64,000 nucleotides of DNA from Rhodopirellula baltica (GTDB lineage: Bacteria > Planctomycetota > Planctomycetia > Pirellulales > Pirellulaceae): contig PPHI01000004.1 of the NCBI GenBank assembly GCA_002901265.1, positions 19,446-83,445 on the forward strand, in the 5' to 3' direction. Below are positions 17,692 through 25,606 of the stretch, one piece after another. Each line of letters opens with the position of its first letter. Within the stretch, counting starts at the first letter, position 1. The translations under genes and the position numbers were made by a program. The notes under the pieces are model-generated. The model was not told the DNA's origin. It saw only the letters and a program-made list of their open reading frames with translations, and did no database searches.

Positions 17692-19239
17692 ATGTTTCGA
17701 CGGATGCTATCAATGAACAGTAGTCACCCGATCCGGCGCTCCATTTGCCAAATGATCGTGTTTTTCGCCGCGAGCACACTGTGTTTTTCCGTGAGCGGCA
17801 TCGCCGACGATCGTCCGAATGTGATCCTTTTTATCGCCGACGATGTAAGCTGGAACGACTACGGTTGTTATGGGAACGACGCCGCGCGCACTCCGAACAT
17901 CGACTCGCTCGCGGCCAGTGGGCTACGATTTGATCAGGCATTCTTGACCGCCAGTAGCTGCAGCCCATCACGAAGCAGCATCATCACCGGGCGCTACCCA
18001 CACAATAACGGACAAGGCGCCGAGCTTCACAATCCGATCTCGAACCACTTGCCTTGGTTCCCCGAGATCCTGCGACAGAAAGGTTATTACACCGCGTTGT
18101 CCGGCAAACATCACATGACAACCACCGAACTCGGTGAAGGCGACTCGCCAAGGCCAACGCCGTTTGATCATGTCGACAACGGCAAGATTCCCGGCGACAC
18201 GTCAGGATCGGCAAACTGGCTTTCCGTTCTCAACGATCGCCCAAAAGACAAACCGTTTTTCTTTTGGTTTGCTGCCTACGACGCGCACCGTGCATGGGAC
18301 GGGGATAAACAATGGGATGCCCAGCGGTACGGCCCAATGCACTCGCCCGACGACGTCGTTGTTCCACCGTTCTTGTCCGACGATCCGAAGACGCGAGACG
18401 ACTTGGCATCGTATTACAACGAAGTCACACGGTTCGATTACCGGATTGGTGTGGTTGTCGAGCGACTTCGCGAACAGGGGATTTTTGACAACACGTTGAT
18501 CTTTGTTCTTGCTGACAACGGACGTCCATTCCCACGCGCCAAAACACGACTACACGATTCTGGCATGAAGACCGCCTTGGTGACGTCTTGGCCCGATGGC
18601 ATCAGGCATTCTGGCGACACGAACCAATTGGTCAGCGTGATCGACTTGGCACCCACCATCCTGGACGTCGCCGGATGTGAAGTCCCTGAAACGATGCAAG
18701 GTGTTTCGATGCGACCGATCTTCCAGTCCTCCAAAAACGCGATTCGTCGGTACGCTTTTTCTGAACACAATTGGCACGACTATGAAGCGTTCGGACGCAG
18801 CGTCCGCGACGGCGAGTACTTGTATTTGATCAACCGACGCGTGGAACTTCCTTGGCAAGGCCCCGCCGATTCTGTCCGCAGCCCTTCACACCAACAACTC
18901 CGGAAGCTCCGTGACCAAGATGACTTGAACGGGCCGCAAGCAGATGTGTTCTTGTCGCCACGCCCGGCAGCAGAGCTTTACCACACCGGCAACGATCCTC
19001 ATCAGTTGACCAATCTGGTTGGTAGCTCGGATCACGCCGAGATTGAATCCGAGCTTCGCCAGGTACTCCAACAGTGGATGAGCCAAACGGGTGATAGCGT
19101 GCCCAATAAGATTTCACCGGACACGTTTGATCGCGAAACGGGAGAACGGTTAAAACCGAAGTCAATCGATGCGGCGGGTGCGATGACCCCAGGGCAAGAT
19201 CGCCGTGCGGACCAGAATAATGCCCCAGGCCCGCGTTGA
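17692..19239 (+). CDS. Sulfatase, N-sulfoglucosamine sulfohydrolase (SGSH)-like
   Basis: A secreted 515-residue arylsulfatase-superfamily enzyme. After a signal peptide (cleavage near GIA-DD, about 38) come the metal ligands D50-D51 ('FIADD') and the formylglycine signature 'CSPSR' with Cys90 as the residue to be converted. A lysine/histidine pair in 'SGKHH' and the C-terminal metal site 'LADNG' follow. The order 'RSSIITGRYPHNNG', 'AAYDAHRAW', 'VVVPPFLSDDPKTRDDLA' resembles heparan N-sulfatase (SGSH) more than other arylsulfatases. It likely removes sulfate from sulfated polysaccharides in the periplasm. The frame extends upstream to 17542 but would overlap the divergent gene; the ATG at 17692 is chosen, with 17713 as an alternative. 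Confidence 0.9.
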   Translation: MFRRMLSMNSSHPIRRSICQMIVFFAASTLCFSVSGIADDRPNVILFIADDVSWNDYGCYGNDAARTPNIDSLAASGLRFDQAFLTASSCSPSRSSIITGRYPHNNGQGAELHNPISNHLPWFPEILRQKGYYTALSGKHHMTTTELGEGDSPRPTPFDHVDNGKIPGDTSGSANWLSVLNDRPKDKPFFFWFAAYDAHRAWDGDKQWDAQRYGPMHSPDDVVVPPFLSDDPKTRDDLASYYNEVTRFDYRIGVVVERLREQGIFDNTLIFVLADNGRPFPRAKTRLHDSGMKTALVTSWPDGIRHSGDTNQLVSVIDLAPTILDVAGCEVPETMQGVSMRPIFQSSKNAIRRYAFSEHNWHDYEAFGRSVRDGEYLYLINRRVELPWQGPADSVRSPSHQQLRKLRDQDDLNGPQADVFLSPRPAAELYHTGNDPHQLTNLVGSSDHAEIESELRQVLQQWMSQTGDSVPNKISPDTFDRETGERLKPKSIDAAGAMTPGQDRRADQNNAPGPR

Positions 19240-19380
19240 TTCACCGCAGCATTGGCGATTTCAATCTTGATACGACTGGGCAATTTTGACGCGATTGATT
19301 GCCAGCGATTCGAAAGCGTGCCACAATCCGCATCCTGCCTCCACCGAACCTGCACTCTTTGGGAATAGTCCGCCAGGATA

Positions 19381-20670
19381 ATGGGAATCGTCATTCCTCT
19401 GATTTTGATCTTCTTCGCGTGTTTGATTATCTGGCGAGCGTGCGACGGATTTGAAGTTGCCTCGGAATACATCGGGCGAAATCTCTCCGAAGGTGTTCGC
19501 GGAGGAACGATCAACGCGATCTCAAGTTCGATCCCCGAGCTCTTTACGACGTTGATCGCGTTGTTTGTGCTGGCCGACCGCGACGGATTCGCGGTCGGCA
19601 TCGGGACCACCGCAGGCAGCGCGTTGTTCAATGGGATGATCATTCCCGCGACTTGCATCCTGGCGGTCGTGGGCACCGTCTTGGCGGGAACCAAGGTCAC
19701 TTCGGTCAACGTTTCCCGAAAAGTTATCTTACGGGACGGGATCGCATTGATCATTTGCGAGTTCGTTTTGATCTTGCTGATCAACGGCGAAAGACTGCAT
19801 TGGTGGCAGGGCTTGGTCATGATCGGGATGTACGCTGCCTATCTGACCTACATGATCTCGTCGATGAAGTCCGCCCCTCGAACGCCTGAGGATGACGACG
19901 ACGATTCGGCAGACGACCTTCCGGCAGACGACGATGAAGCACGCGGCCCGATGGGCACGCTGTTCTATTGGCTTTCAGGTGGGCCACTGCTCAACCTCGA
20001 AGGCTTCTTTATCAAGGAAACACATCGCCAACAGATCAAGGAAGAACGCTGGAACGGATGGCCGCTCTTGCTGGCATCGACCGTCGTGATCGGTATCGCC
20101 TGCTGGTTCCTGGTCGTCGCTTGTGAATGGCTGGGAACCGGGAATGACGCCCACCCGTCCTACACGCTGTTCGGGAACGAATACGTCGGACTTGGGATAC
20201 CGGCAATGTTTGTCGCCGTCATCTTTGCATCCATGGCAACCAGCGTTCCCGATACCGTGATGTCCGTTCGCGATGCACTTGATGGTGACTATGACGATGC
20301 CGTTGCCAACGCACTGGGCAGCAATATTTTTGACATCTGTTTCGCGCTTGGATTCCCGCTGTTCCTGTTCACGTTGATCGACGGCCCGATCAAGATGACC
20401 CCGCAGATCGCCGAACAAAGTGGTGAGTTGCGGTTGCTGTTGTTGATGCTGACGATCATCGGATTCTTTGTGTACTTCTTTGGCAAGAAACAGCGAACCG
20501 CCGAGGGTGTCGAGTATGTCGAGATGAAACGCGGCAAAGCGTTTAGCTTGCTTGCGATCTATATCGTTTTCGTTGTCTACATCATCGGACGATCCGTCAA
20601 CTCACCAGTCGCGCACACCATCTCGCTCTGGCTGCAAAAGATCCTGGTACTACTTCCCAACCTCGGCTAA
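19381..20670 (+). CDS. Sodium/calcium exchanger-family membrane antiporter
   Basis: A 429-residue membrane protein with the two inverted alpha repeats of the Ca2+/cation antiporter superfamily: alpha-1 around 'SSSIPELFTTLIALFV...GTTAGSALFN' (about 43-82) and alpha-2 around 'SMATSVPDTVMSVRDA...NALGSNIFDICFA' (about 280-320). About ten membrane segments are expected. Between the halves lies a strongly acidic stretch (EDDDDDSADD, about 165-185), a possible calcium-sensing or regulatory loop. The family exchanges Na+ or H+ for Ca2+ across the inner membrane. It is separated by 141 bases from the sulfatase gene and by 3 bases from a convergent gene. Confidence 0.88.
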   Translation: MGIVIPLILIFFACLIIWRACDGFEVASEYIGRNLSEGVRGGTINAISSSIPELFTTLIALFVLADRDGFAVGIGTTAGSALFNGMIIPATCILAVVGTVLAGTKVTSVNVSRKVILRDGIALIICEFVLILLINGERLHWWQGLVMIGMYAAYLTYMISSMKSAPRTPEDDDDDSADDLPADDDEARGPMGTLFYWLSGGPLLNLEGFFIKETHRQQIKEERWNGWPLLLASTVVIGIACWFLVVACEWLGTGNDAHPSYTLFGNEYVGLGIPAMFVAVIFASMATSVPDTVMSVRDALDGDYDDAVANALGSNIFDICFALGFPLFLFTLIDGPIKMTPQIAEQSGELRLLLLMLTIIGFFVYFFGKKQRTAEGVEYVEMKRGKAFSLLAIYIVFVVYIIGRSVNSPVAHTISLWLQKILVLLPNLG

Positions 20671-20673
20671 ACG

Positions 20674-21471
20674 TCAGAACGGGAATTGCTCATCGACGTC
20701 GCTGGCGGCAAGTTCAACCAGGAACTGTGAAATCCGGTCGACCAACACTTCCATTAGCTTGTGGCCTTTCTCGGCCCTGGCCGGATGTGGGTTGCCCGAG
20801 CCCGTATTGCTGGTCAGCAAATGCCATGGGCGAGTGATAGAAATCCATCCTTGGTTCACCGCATCAAAACGAGTTGATTTCACGGCACCATCATCGGCAA
20901 TGATCGCGCCATCTCGATCAGTTGCCACGAACTCGCGAAAGAATGCGAGCCCCAGCGCGGTTTCCATTTCACCGGCATGGTCGCCAGGCTCGTCAAAGAT
21001 ATCGGCCTGAACGTCGGCGCTGATGCCGCGAAACCAATCACACAAAAACATCTTGCATGGCGTTTGGTTGACCAGTTCTCGCAGCATCGGTTTGAACTCG
21101 TTGCCACCATGACTGTTCAAGATCAGGAGCTTTTTGATTCCACTGTTACTGAGCGAACCAAGCAAATCACGCAGGATCGTTTGCAGTGTTGACGGGTGCA
21201 GGTTCATCGACAGCGGGAAACGCGCCTGGTTGGTTTCCGTTCCATAGGGAATCGGTGGAAGCATCACGACGCGGGCCCCAAGGTCCCAAGCGGCTTCACA
21301 CGCACGACTGGCTATCTCGGTCGCTTGAAAGGTGTCGGTGCCGTACGGCAAATGCAGATTGTGTGGCTCGGTGGCTCCGGTCGGCAACACCGCGACTTCA
21401 TACGGACAATCTTTGACAAAGCCGTAGTTGATTTCGGAAAGAATCCAAGGACGCATGGTGCGATGAGGCAT
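20674..21471 (-). CDS. Creatininase-family amidohydrolase
   Basis: A 265-residue protein with the metal-binding motifs of the creatininase fold: 'GATEPHNLHLPYGTDT' (E35, H37, D46), 'LNSHGGNE' and 'DHAGEMETALGL'. The fold contains creatinine amidohydrolase and the enzymes MftE and FAPy deformylase, all cutting cyclic or linear amides with two metals. The exact substrate here is unknown. Homology begins around MRPWILSEINY; the start is set at ATG 21471 (ATG 21456 is almost as good), although the frame stays open to a TTG at 21534. It converges on the antiporter gene with only 3 bases between stops. Confidence 0.87.
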   Translation of the reverse strand: MPHRTMRPWILSEINYGFVKDCPYEVAVLPTGATEPHNLHLPYGTDTFQATEIASRACEAAWDLGARVVMLPPIPYGTETNQARFPLSMNLHPSTLQTILRDLLGSLSNSGIKKLLILNSHGGNEFKPMLRELVNQTPCKMFLCDWFRGISADVQADIFDEPGDHAGEMETALGLAFFREFVATDRDGAIIADDGAVKSTRFDAVNQGWISITRPWHLLTSNTGSGNPHPARAEKGHKLMEVLVDRISQFLVELAASDVDEQFPF

Positions 21472-21532
21472 AGGAGTTTGAACAAGTGAATGCGGGGTGA
21501 GCCACCAGCGTTCATCATAGCGTTTGCGCATC

Positions 21533-21566
21533 AAAAAACCGTGCGCCGATCAAATCGGCACACGGT
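21533..21566 (-). terminator. Intrinsic terminator of the DUF3467 gene
   Basis: Reading the minus strand, a stem of ACCGTG and GCCGAT arms (12 pairs with one internal mismatch) with a CAA-type loop is followed by six Ts (AAAAAA at 21533-21538 on the plus strand). It lies 29 bases past the stop of the DUF3467 gene and before the creatininase gene, so the two genes are probably transcribed separately. Confidence 0.8.
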
Positions 21567-21594
21567 CAGTTGAACACAAACAGGTCCGCGAGGA

Positions 21595-21993
21595 CTACTT
21601 GTTTTCGCTAGCCGCTGGAGCGGGAGCTGCGGGAGCCGGAGCTTGTTGGGTCAAGCCTGGGCGAACGCGTTTGTTGATGTCGGTTTCCAAAACGCCGAAG
21701 ACAGCTTCGTGACGCGCGATCGACATTTGCAGTGCAGCCAGCAAACGTTTCGCGGTGTAGAAGTTCACGATGATACGTTGCTTGACTTCGATAGGATCCT
21801 TAGGAACACCGATCGGTTGTGGGTTCAAGCCGAAGTCAACGATCAGTTCTTCGGGAGAGCCGGTGACGCGGCAGAAGTTTGCGTAGGTTGCCAGTGCGTT
21901 GTCGTCGTTGACTTGAACCTGAACAGGTTGTTGCGATTGTGCTTGTTCCGCTGGAGGTGCAGCAGCGTCAGGTTTCTTTGCTTCATCAGCCAT
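21595..21993 (-). CDS. DUF3467-family protein
   Basis: The 132-residue protein has a disordered Ala/Pro/Gln-rich start, a DUF3467 core ('ATYANFCRVTGSPEELIVDF', 'RIIVNFYTAKRLLAAL', 'RHEAVFG') and an Ala/Pro-rich end. DUF3467 proteins are small, widespread and uncharacterised; some are conserved next to chaperone or protease genes, but no such link is visible here. The ATG at 21993 is used, with GGAG about 12 bases before it; the longer frame up to 22149 lacks homology-like sequence. A strong terminator follows. Confidence 0.85.
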   Translation of the reverse strand: MADEAKKPDAAAPPAEQAQSQQPVQVQVNDDNALATYANFCRVTGSPEELIVDFGLNPQPIGVPKDPIEVKQRIIVNFYTAKRLLAALQMSIARHEAVFGVLETDINKRVRPGLTQQAPAPAAPAPAASENK

Positions 21994-22232
21994 CGATGAA
22001 AATTCTCCACTAAGGGGTAAGGGTCGCGACCGTGAACCAACGACTTGGGGCAGATCGCTCGAAACAGGGAAAAGGACTGAACCGCGTCGGGTTCCCAAAT
22101 CATCGATCACACTTCCATTGCGGGGTGACGCATTGCATCGTACCGCCAACAGGTGACTTGGGAAACCGCCGCTGTCGCATTCATTTCATGCCAGCAGTTA
22201 AATAGCTTGAAGATGCGTTAACTAGGAAAAAC

Positions 22233-22266
22233 ACGTTGTGAACACGAGGAAATAAAACGTTGTGAT
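22233..22266. repeat. Two direct copies of ACGTTGTGA
   Basis: The 9-mer ACGTTGTGA occurs at 22233-22241 and again at 22258-22266, 25 bases apart, in the 294-base spacer between the M50 gene and the DUF3467 gene. Spacing is about 2.5 helical turns. It might be a binding site or chance; nothing else was seen in the spacer. Confidence 0.3.
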
Positions 22267-22287
22267 GACGTAACTTGTGCGACCGGA

Positions 22288-24534
22288 CTAAAACTCAAAA
22301 TTAAATGTTTTCGCAATCACGCGCCACAGTCGCTGACCGAGTGACTTGTCTTCGACGTGGACTTTCGCGCTCCCACGATAGCCGGGACGAAGTGGTAAAT
22401 CGGCGGTCGGATCGATCTGCAATGGCACGCGAGCTTGGTAGGTCACGCTACGCGGTTTGACCTGGCCGGTCGCCGGATCAATCTCCGTTTGCAAGTCGCT
22501 GCCGGTTTGGCTGGACATCGATGTCGAGGTATTGCGAAGCGGCTCACGAGCCATCTCTTCGACCGTTCCCGAAAACGTATCCATCCGTCGGGAATCCAAT
22601 TTCATGTCGACCGCTTGGCCAACACTTACCAACTGGACGTCACCTTGATCGATCGCCAGAATCGCTTCGAAGTCATCGGCGTTGCCGATCTCACAAAGCA
22701 AGTCTTCTGCGCTTAAGGTGGCGCCGCGGTTTCGCAGTTCCAATGGTGATCCCCACCAGGTCGGCAGTTGGCCCGATTCGGCCCCCTGCAACGGTTTCTT
22801 TGGCGGAGGAATCACGATGCCGGAAATTGGTGCGACAACCGTCAATCGGTCTAATTCGACTTGCGTCTTTTGCTTAAGTTCCCGAACCGCGGCCAACATT
22901 TTCTCTTGCGTATCGATTTGCGCGGCAAGCGACCGATCACTGATGCGTCGCTGTTTGAGTTTCTCCAAAGTGGTTTCGGCAACCGCTTCTTCGATCTGCA
23001 AATCCTGCATTCGCATTTCCAGATCAGGATTCTTTAACACAGCGATCGTCTGGCCCGTTTCGACAAACTGGCCGGGCTCGACCGTGGTGACGATCTGACC
23101 AGAACTGCCCGCATAAACACGTCCGGCTTCGCCAGGGCGAACTTCAAATGCCGCATCGATATGGTGCGGAAGTGGGATGTAGCAAACGGCCACAATCACC
23201 GTTGCGGCGACGGCCGCCGTGACCATCACGTTGAACCGTTTCACTTTCGAAAGTCTCCCGGGAGTTCGACAAAATTTCCAGGTTTGAATCACCGGCTGGG
23301 CCACCAGGCCAAAGAACCCGACCACCGCGACCGCGCGGCCGATGACCTCAAGACCATAGGGTTCTAAAACCTTGATCACGAACCAGCAGATCGAGAACAC
23401 AACCACCCAGCGATAGATGACGCTGGCGATTGTGAACATCGCGAACCAAAATCGTCCGCGGGTTGGCAAGAATGGATCGTCTTGAAGCTCCAGCCCCAAA
23501 CAAGTCTTTTGGAACCAACGCTTCAGCACCTCGGTGCTCTTTTGCCGGAGGTTAGGAATCTCCAGCATGTCCATCAGGATGTAGTAGCCGTCGAAACGCA
23601 GCAGCGGGTTACCGTTAACCAACACGGTGCTGACGACGTTCAAGAACATCATGTTCAAACAGAGGTCATTGACCGTTGTTCCGGATTCGGTGAAGAACCA
23701 GACGAACGCGGCAAGCGACGCGAGGATCATTTCCACATAAATCCCGCCGGCACCGATCCACACCCGCTTCCATTTGTTGGGCAACATCCACGAATCGGAA
23801 ACGTTGCAATACAAACACGGCGTGAATACCAACAGCATGAAACCGATTTCGTGACACTCCCCGCCAAACTTTTTACAGCTCAGTCCGTGTCCGAATTCGT
23901 GTAACACTTTGACGATCGCCATCGTCGCCGCCAGGATGATCCAGCGGTCGGCGGCGAAGAACTGCTGAAACGTCGGCAGCCGTGAATAGACGGTTTCGTA
24001 CTGCGTCGCCAGCAGCAACGACGCGGCACCGAGCATCCCGATGAAAAAGAACAATGCCGGGACGGTGAAAATCCAACCGAACCAAGGCAGGATCGCATTG
24101 AGGATTTTCTCGGGGTCAAAGCCACGGAAGCGAAGTGCGAACACGTTGGCCATCTTGCCCAACGTCTCTTTGTTTCGTTTTTTTCGACCACGATGACGAA
24201 GTGCCTTTCCCTGGCCGGGTGAGTTACTGATCACCAAGCCGCTGCGGTGCAACATCCCGATGAACTGTTGCAAATCGCCAAACGTGATTTTTTGTGGCGC
24301 GAATCGCTGCTCAAACCCGTCTTTGATTTGTTGCAAACTGACATGCCCATCCAGCATGTTCAGAATGAAATACTCTTCGTCATGAAAACGAAAGTACTGC
24401 AAACCGACAGGTTCTTTCAAAACCCAATAGCCCGTCCCCTGGTAACGGTGGCGACTGGAAACCAAGTCCGGTCGCTTGCGCACCGTCAACGGACGCGACG
24501 AGCTACTGACGAGAGATTCGGCGAGTGTGGCCAT
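22288..24534 (-). CDS. PqqD-like / peptidase M50 / HlyD-like membrane protein
   Basis: A 748-residue three-part protein. Residues about 28-105 resemble a PqqD-type peptide-binding domain ('GYWVLKEPVGLQYFRF', 'YFILNMLDG', 'GDLQQFIGML'). Residues about 150-430 are a membrane domain with the site-2-protease zinc motif HEFGH (212-216) and the second motif 'NPLLRFDGYY' with Asp315. After a further membrane segment, residues about 460-740 form a HlyD/biotin-lipoyl adaptor with a coiled coil. The layout matches 'putative peptide zinc metalloprotease' proteins (YydH-like) linked to peptide maturation or export. It lies 81 bases downstream of a periplasmic HlyD gene and is likely in the same operon. 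The cargo is unknown. Confidence 0.88.
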   Translation of the reverse strand: MATLAESLVSSSSRPLTVRKRPDLVSSRHRYQGTGYWVLKEPVGLQYFRFHDEEYFILNMLDGHVSLQQIKDGFEQRFAPQKITFGDLQQFIGMLHRSGLVISNSPGQGKALRHRGRKKRNKETLGKMANVFALRFRGFDPEKILNAILPWFGWIFTVPALFFFIGMLGAASLLLATQYETVYSRLPTFQQFFAADRWIILAATMAIVKVLHEFGHGLSCKKFGGECHEIGFMLLVFTPCLYCNVSDSWMLPNKWKRVWIGAGGIYVEMILASLAAFVWFFTESGTTVNDLCLNMMFLNVVSTVLVNGNPLLRFDGYYILMDMLEIPNLRQKSTEVLKRWFQKTCLGLELQDDPFLPTRGRFWFAMFTIASVIYRWVVVFSICWFVIKVLEPYGLEVIGRAVAVVGFFGLVAQPVIQTWKFCRTPGRLSKVKRFNVMVTAAVAATVIVAVCYIPLPHHIDAAFEVRPGEAGRVYAGSSGQIVTTVEPGQFVETGQTIAVLKNPDLEMRMQDLQIEEAVAETTLEKLKQRRISDRSLAAQIDTQEKMLAAVRELKQKTQVELDRLTVVAPISGIVIPPPKKPLQGAESGQLPTWWGSPLELRNRGATLSAEDLLCEIGNADDFEAILAIDQGDVQLVSVGQAVDMKLDSRRMDTFSGTVEEMAREPLRNTSTSMSSQTGSDLQTEIDPATGQVKPRSVTYQARVPLQIDPTADLPLRPGYRGSAKVHVEDKSLGQRLWRVIAKTFNFEF

Positions 24535-24615
24535 GAAGGGAAACGGTGAAAAGAATCAGTTCGTTGTTGTGGCGAAGACGTATGGCGGCGACGCCAAACT
24601 TGCGAAGCAGTCAGC

Positions 24616-25587
24616 CTATTGAGGAATCACCTGAATCTCGGCTTCCATTCCCGGCTTGATCAGCCACTCATTTCCCGATCGGCGGTTTTTGATCTTGGCC
24701 CAGACACGATGGGATTGGTTCAAGTCCAACTCAGTACTGATGTAGTCCAAGGTGCCATCGAATTCTTCGGTCATCGGCGAAGCATCCGTTCCGCCAACGA
24801 CGATTCTGATTTTTACAGGCTGACCGCGATGAATCGAACGACCATAGGACAATGCGTGGACGGCACCTTCGACACGCAACTCGTCCATTTGCACCAGTTC
24901 GACAATCGGGCTGCCACGCTGAACCCACTCGCCAAGTTGGGCATATCGGTTTTCAACAAACGCGTCAAAATCGGCCCGAATCGTACGGGTCTCGATCTCG
25001 TGCTTGGCAAGCTCCGTTTCAGCTTGCTTGACCATGTACTCGGCCATCGCTGACTTCTCGTTCAATTCAGCCAGTTCGATTCGCAGCTTCGCACGCTCCG
25101 CCTCGGCCTGTTTTTTTCGCATCTCCCAAAACGGGGCCGCACTCTGATCAAACAACTCTTCATAGGCTTTCGATTCGGCCCGAGCGATTTCTTCGGTCGC
25201 AACCGCATCTCGATAGTTGATGTGATCCTGTGCTTTGATCTTCGCCACGACTTCTTCGCGTAGCTTGAGGTCCATCGTCAGTTCGGCTTGCTTGGTATCG
25301 ACCAAAGCCAAGACGTCGCCTTTCTTGACAAACTGGCCTTCTTCAATCTTCAAATCCGTAAGCTGACCGTCTGATTTGGACGGGATCTTACTCTTGTGAT
25401 TGAACTGAACGACACAGCCACCGATACGCACACCCTGCTCGGACATTCCCGAAGTCGCACCGCGAGGTGGCCCCTGAGTTCCCGTTTGAGCAATGGTGGG
25501 CGATGCCATAAAGACGAATCCACACAAGCATCCGAAGGCAATGCCGCGGATCAAGGCGTTTGGTTGATGCATGGTATTGATTGACAT
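24616..25587 (-). CDS. Periplasmic HlyD/RND-type membrane-fusion protein
   Basis: A 323-residue secreted adaptor: signal peptide in the first about 40 residues (cleavage near TIAQ-TG), then 'KSDGQLTDLKIEEGQFVKKG' (lipoyl half-motif), a coiled-coil hairpin rich in Ala/Glu/Lys at about 110-200, the second lipoyl half and a beta-barrel region. Such proteins bridge inner-membrane exporters to the outer membrane. Start is ATG 25587 (ATG 25572 also possible). Because the upstream GAF-HlyD gene is frameshifted, the reading frame runs into this gene without a stop; the signal peptide and conserved start show it is a separate gene, beginning 20 bases after the true stop of its neighbour. Confidence 0.83.
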   Translation of the reverse strand: MSINTMHQPNALIRGIAFGCLCGFVFMASPTIAQTGTQGPPRGATSGMSEQGVRIGGCVVQFNHKSKIPSKSDGQLTDLKIEEGQFVKKGDVLALVDTKQAELTMDLKLREEVVAKIKAQDHINYRDAVATEEIARAESKAYEELFDQSAAPFWEMRKKQAEAERAKLRIELAELNEKSAMAEYMVKQAETELAKHEIETRTIRADFDAFVENRYAQLGEWVQRGSPIVELVQMDELRVEGAVHALSYGRSIHRGQPVKIRIVVGGTDASPMTEEFDGTLDYISTELDLNQSHRVWAKIKNRRSGNEWLIKPGMEAEIQVIPQ

Positions 25588-25606
25588 TGAAGATGAATGG
25601 ATTGTC

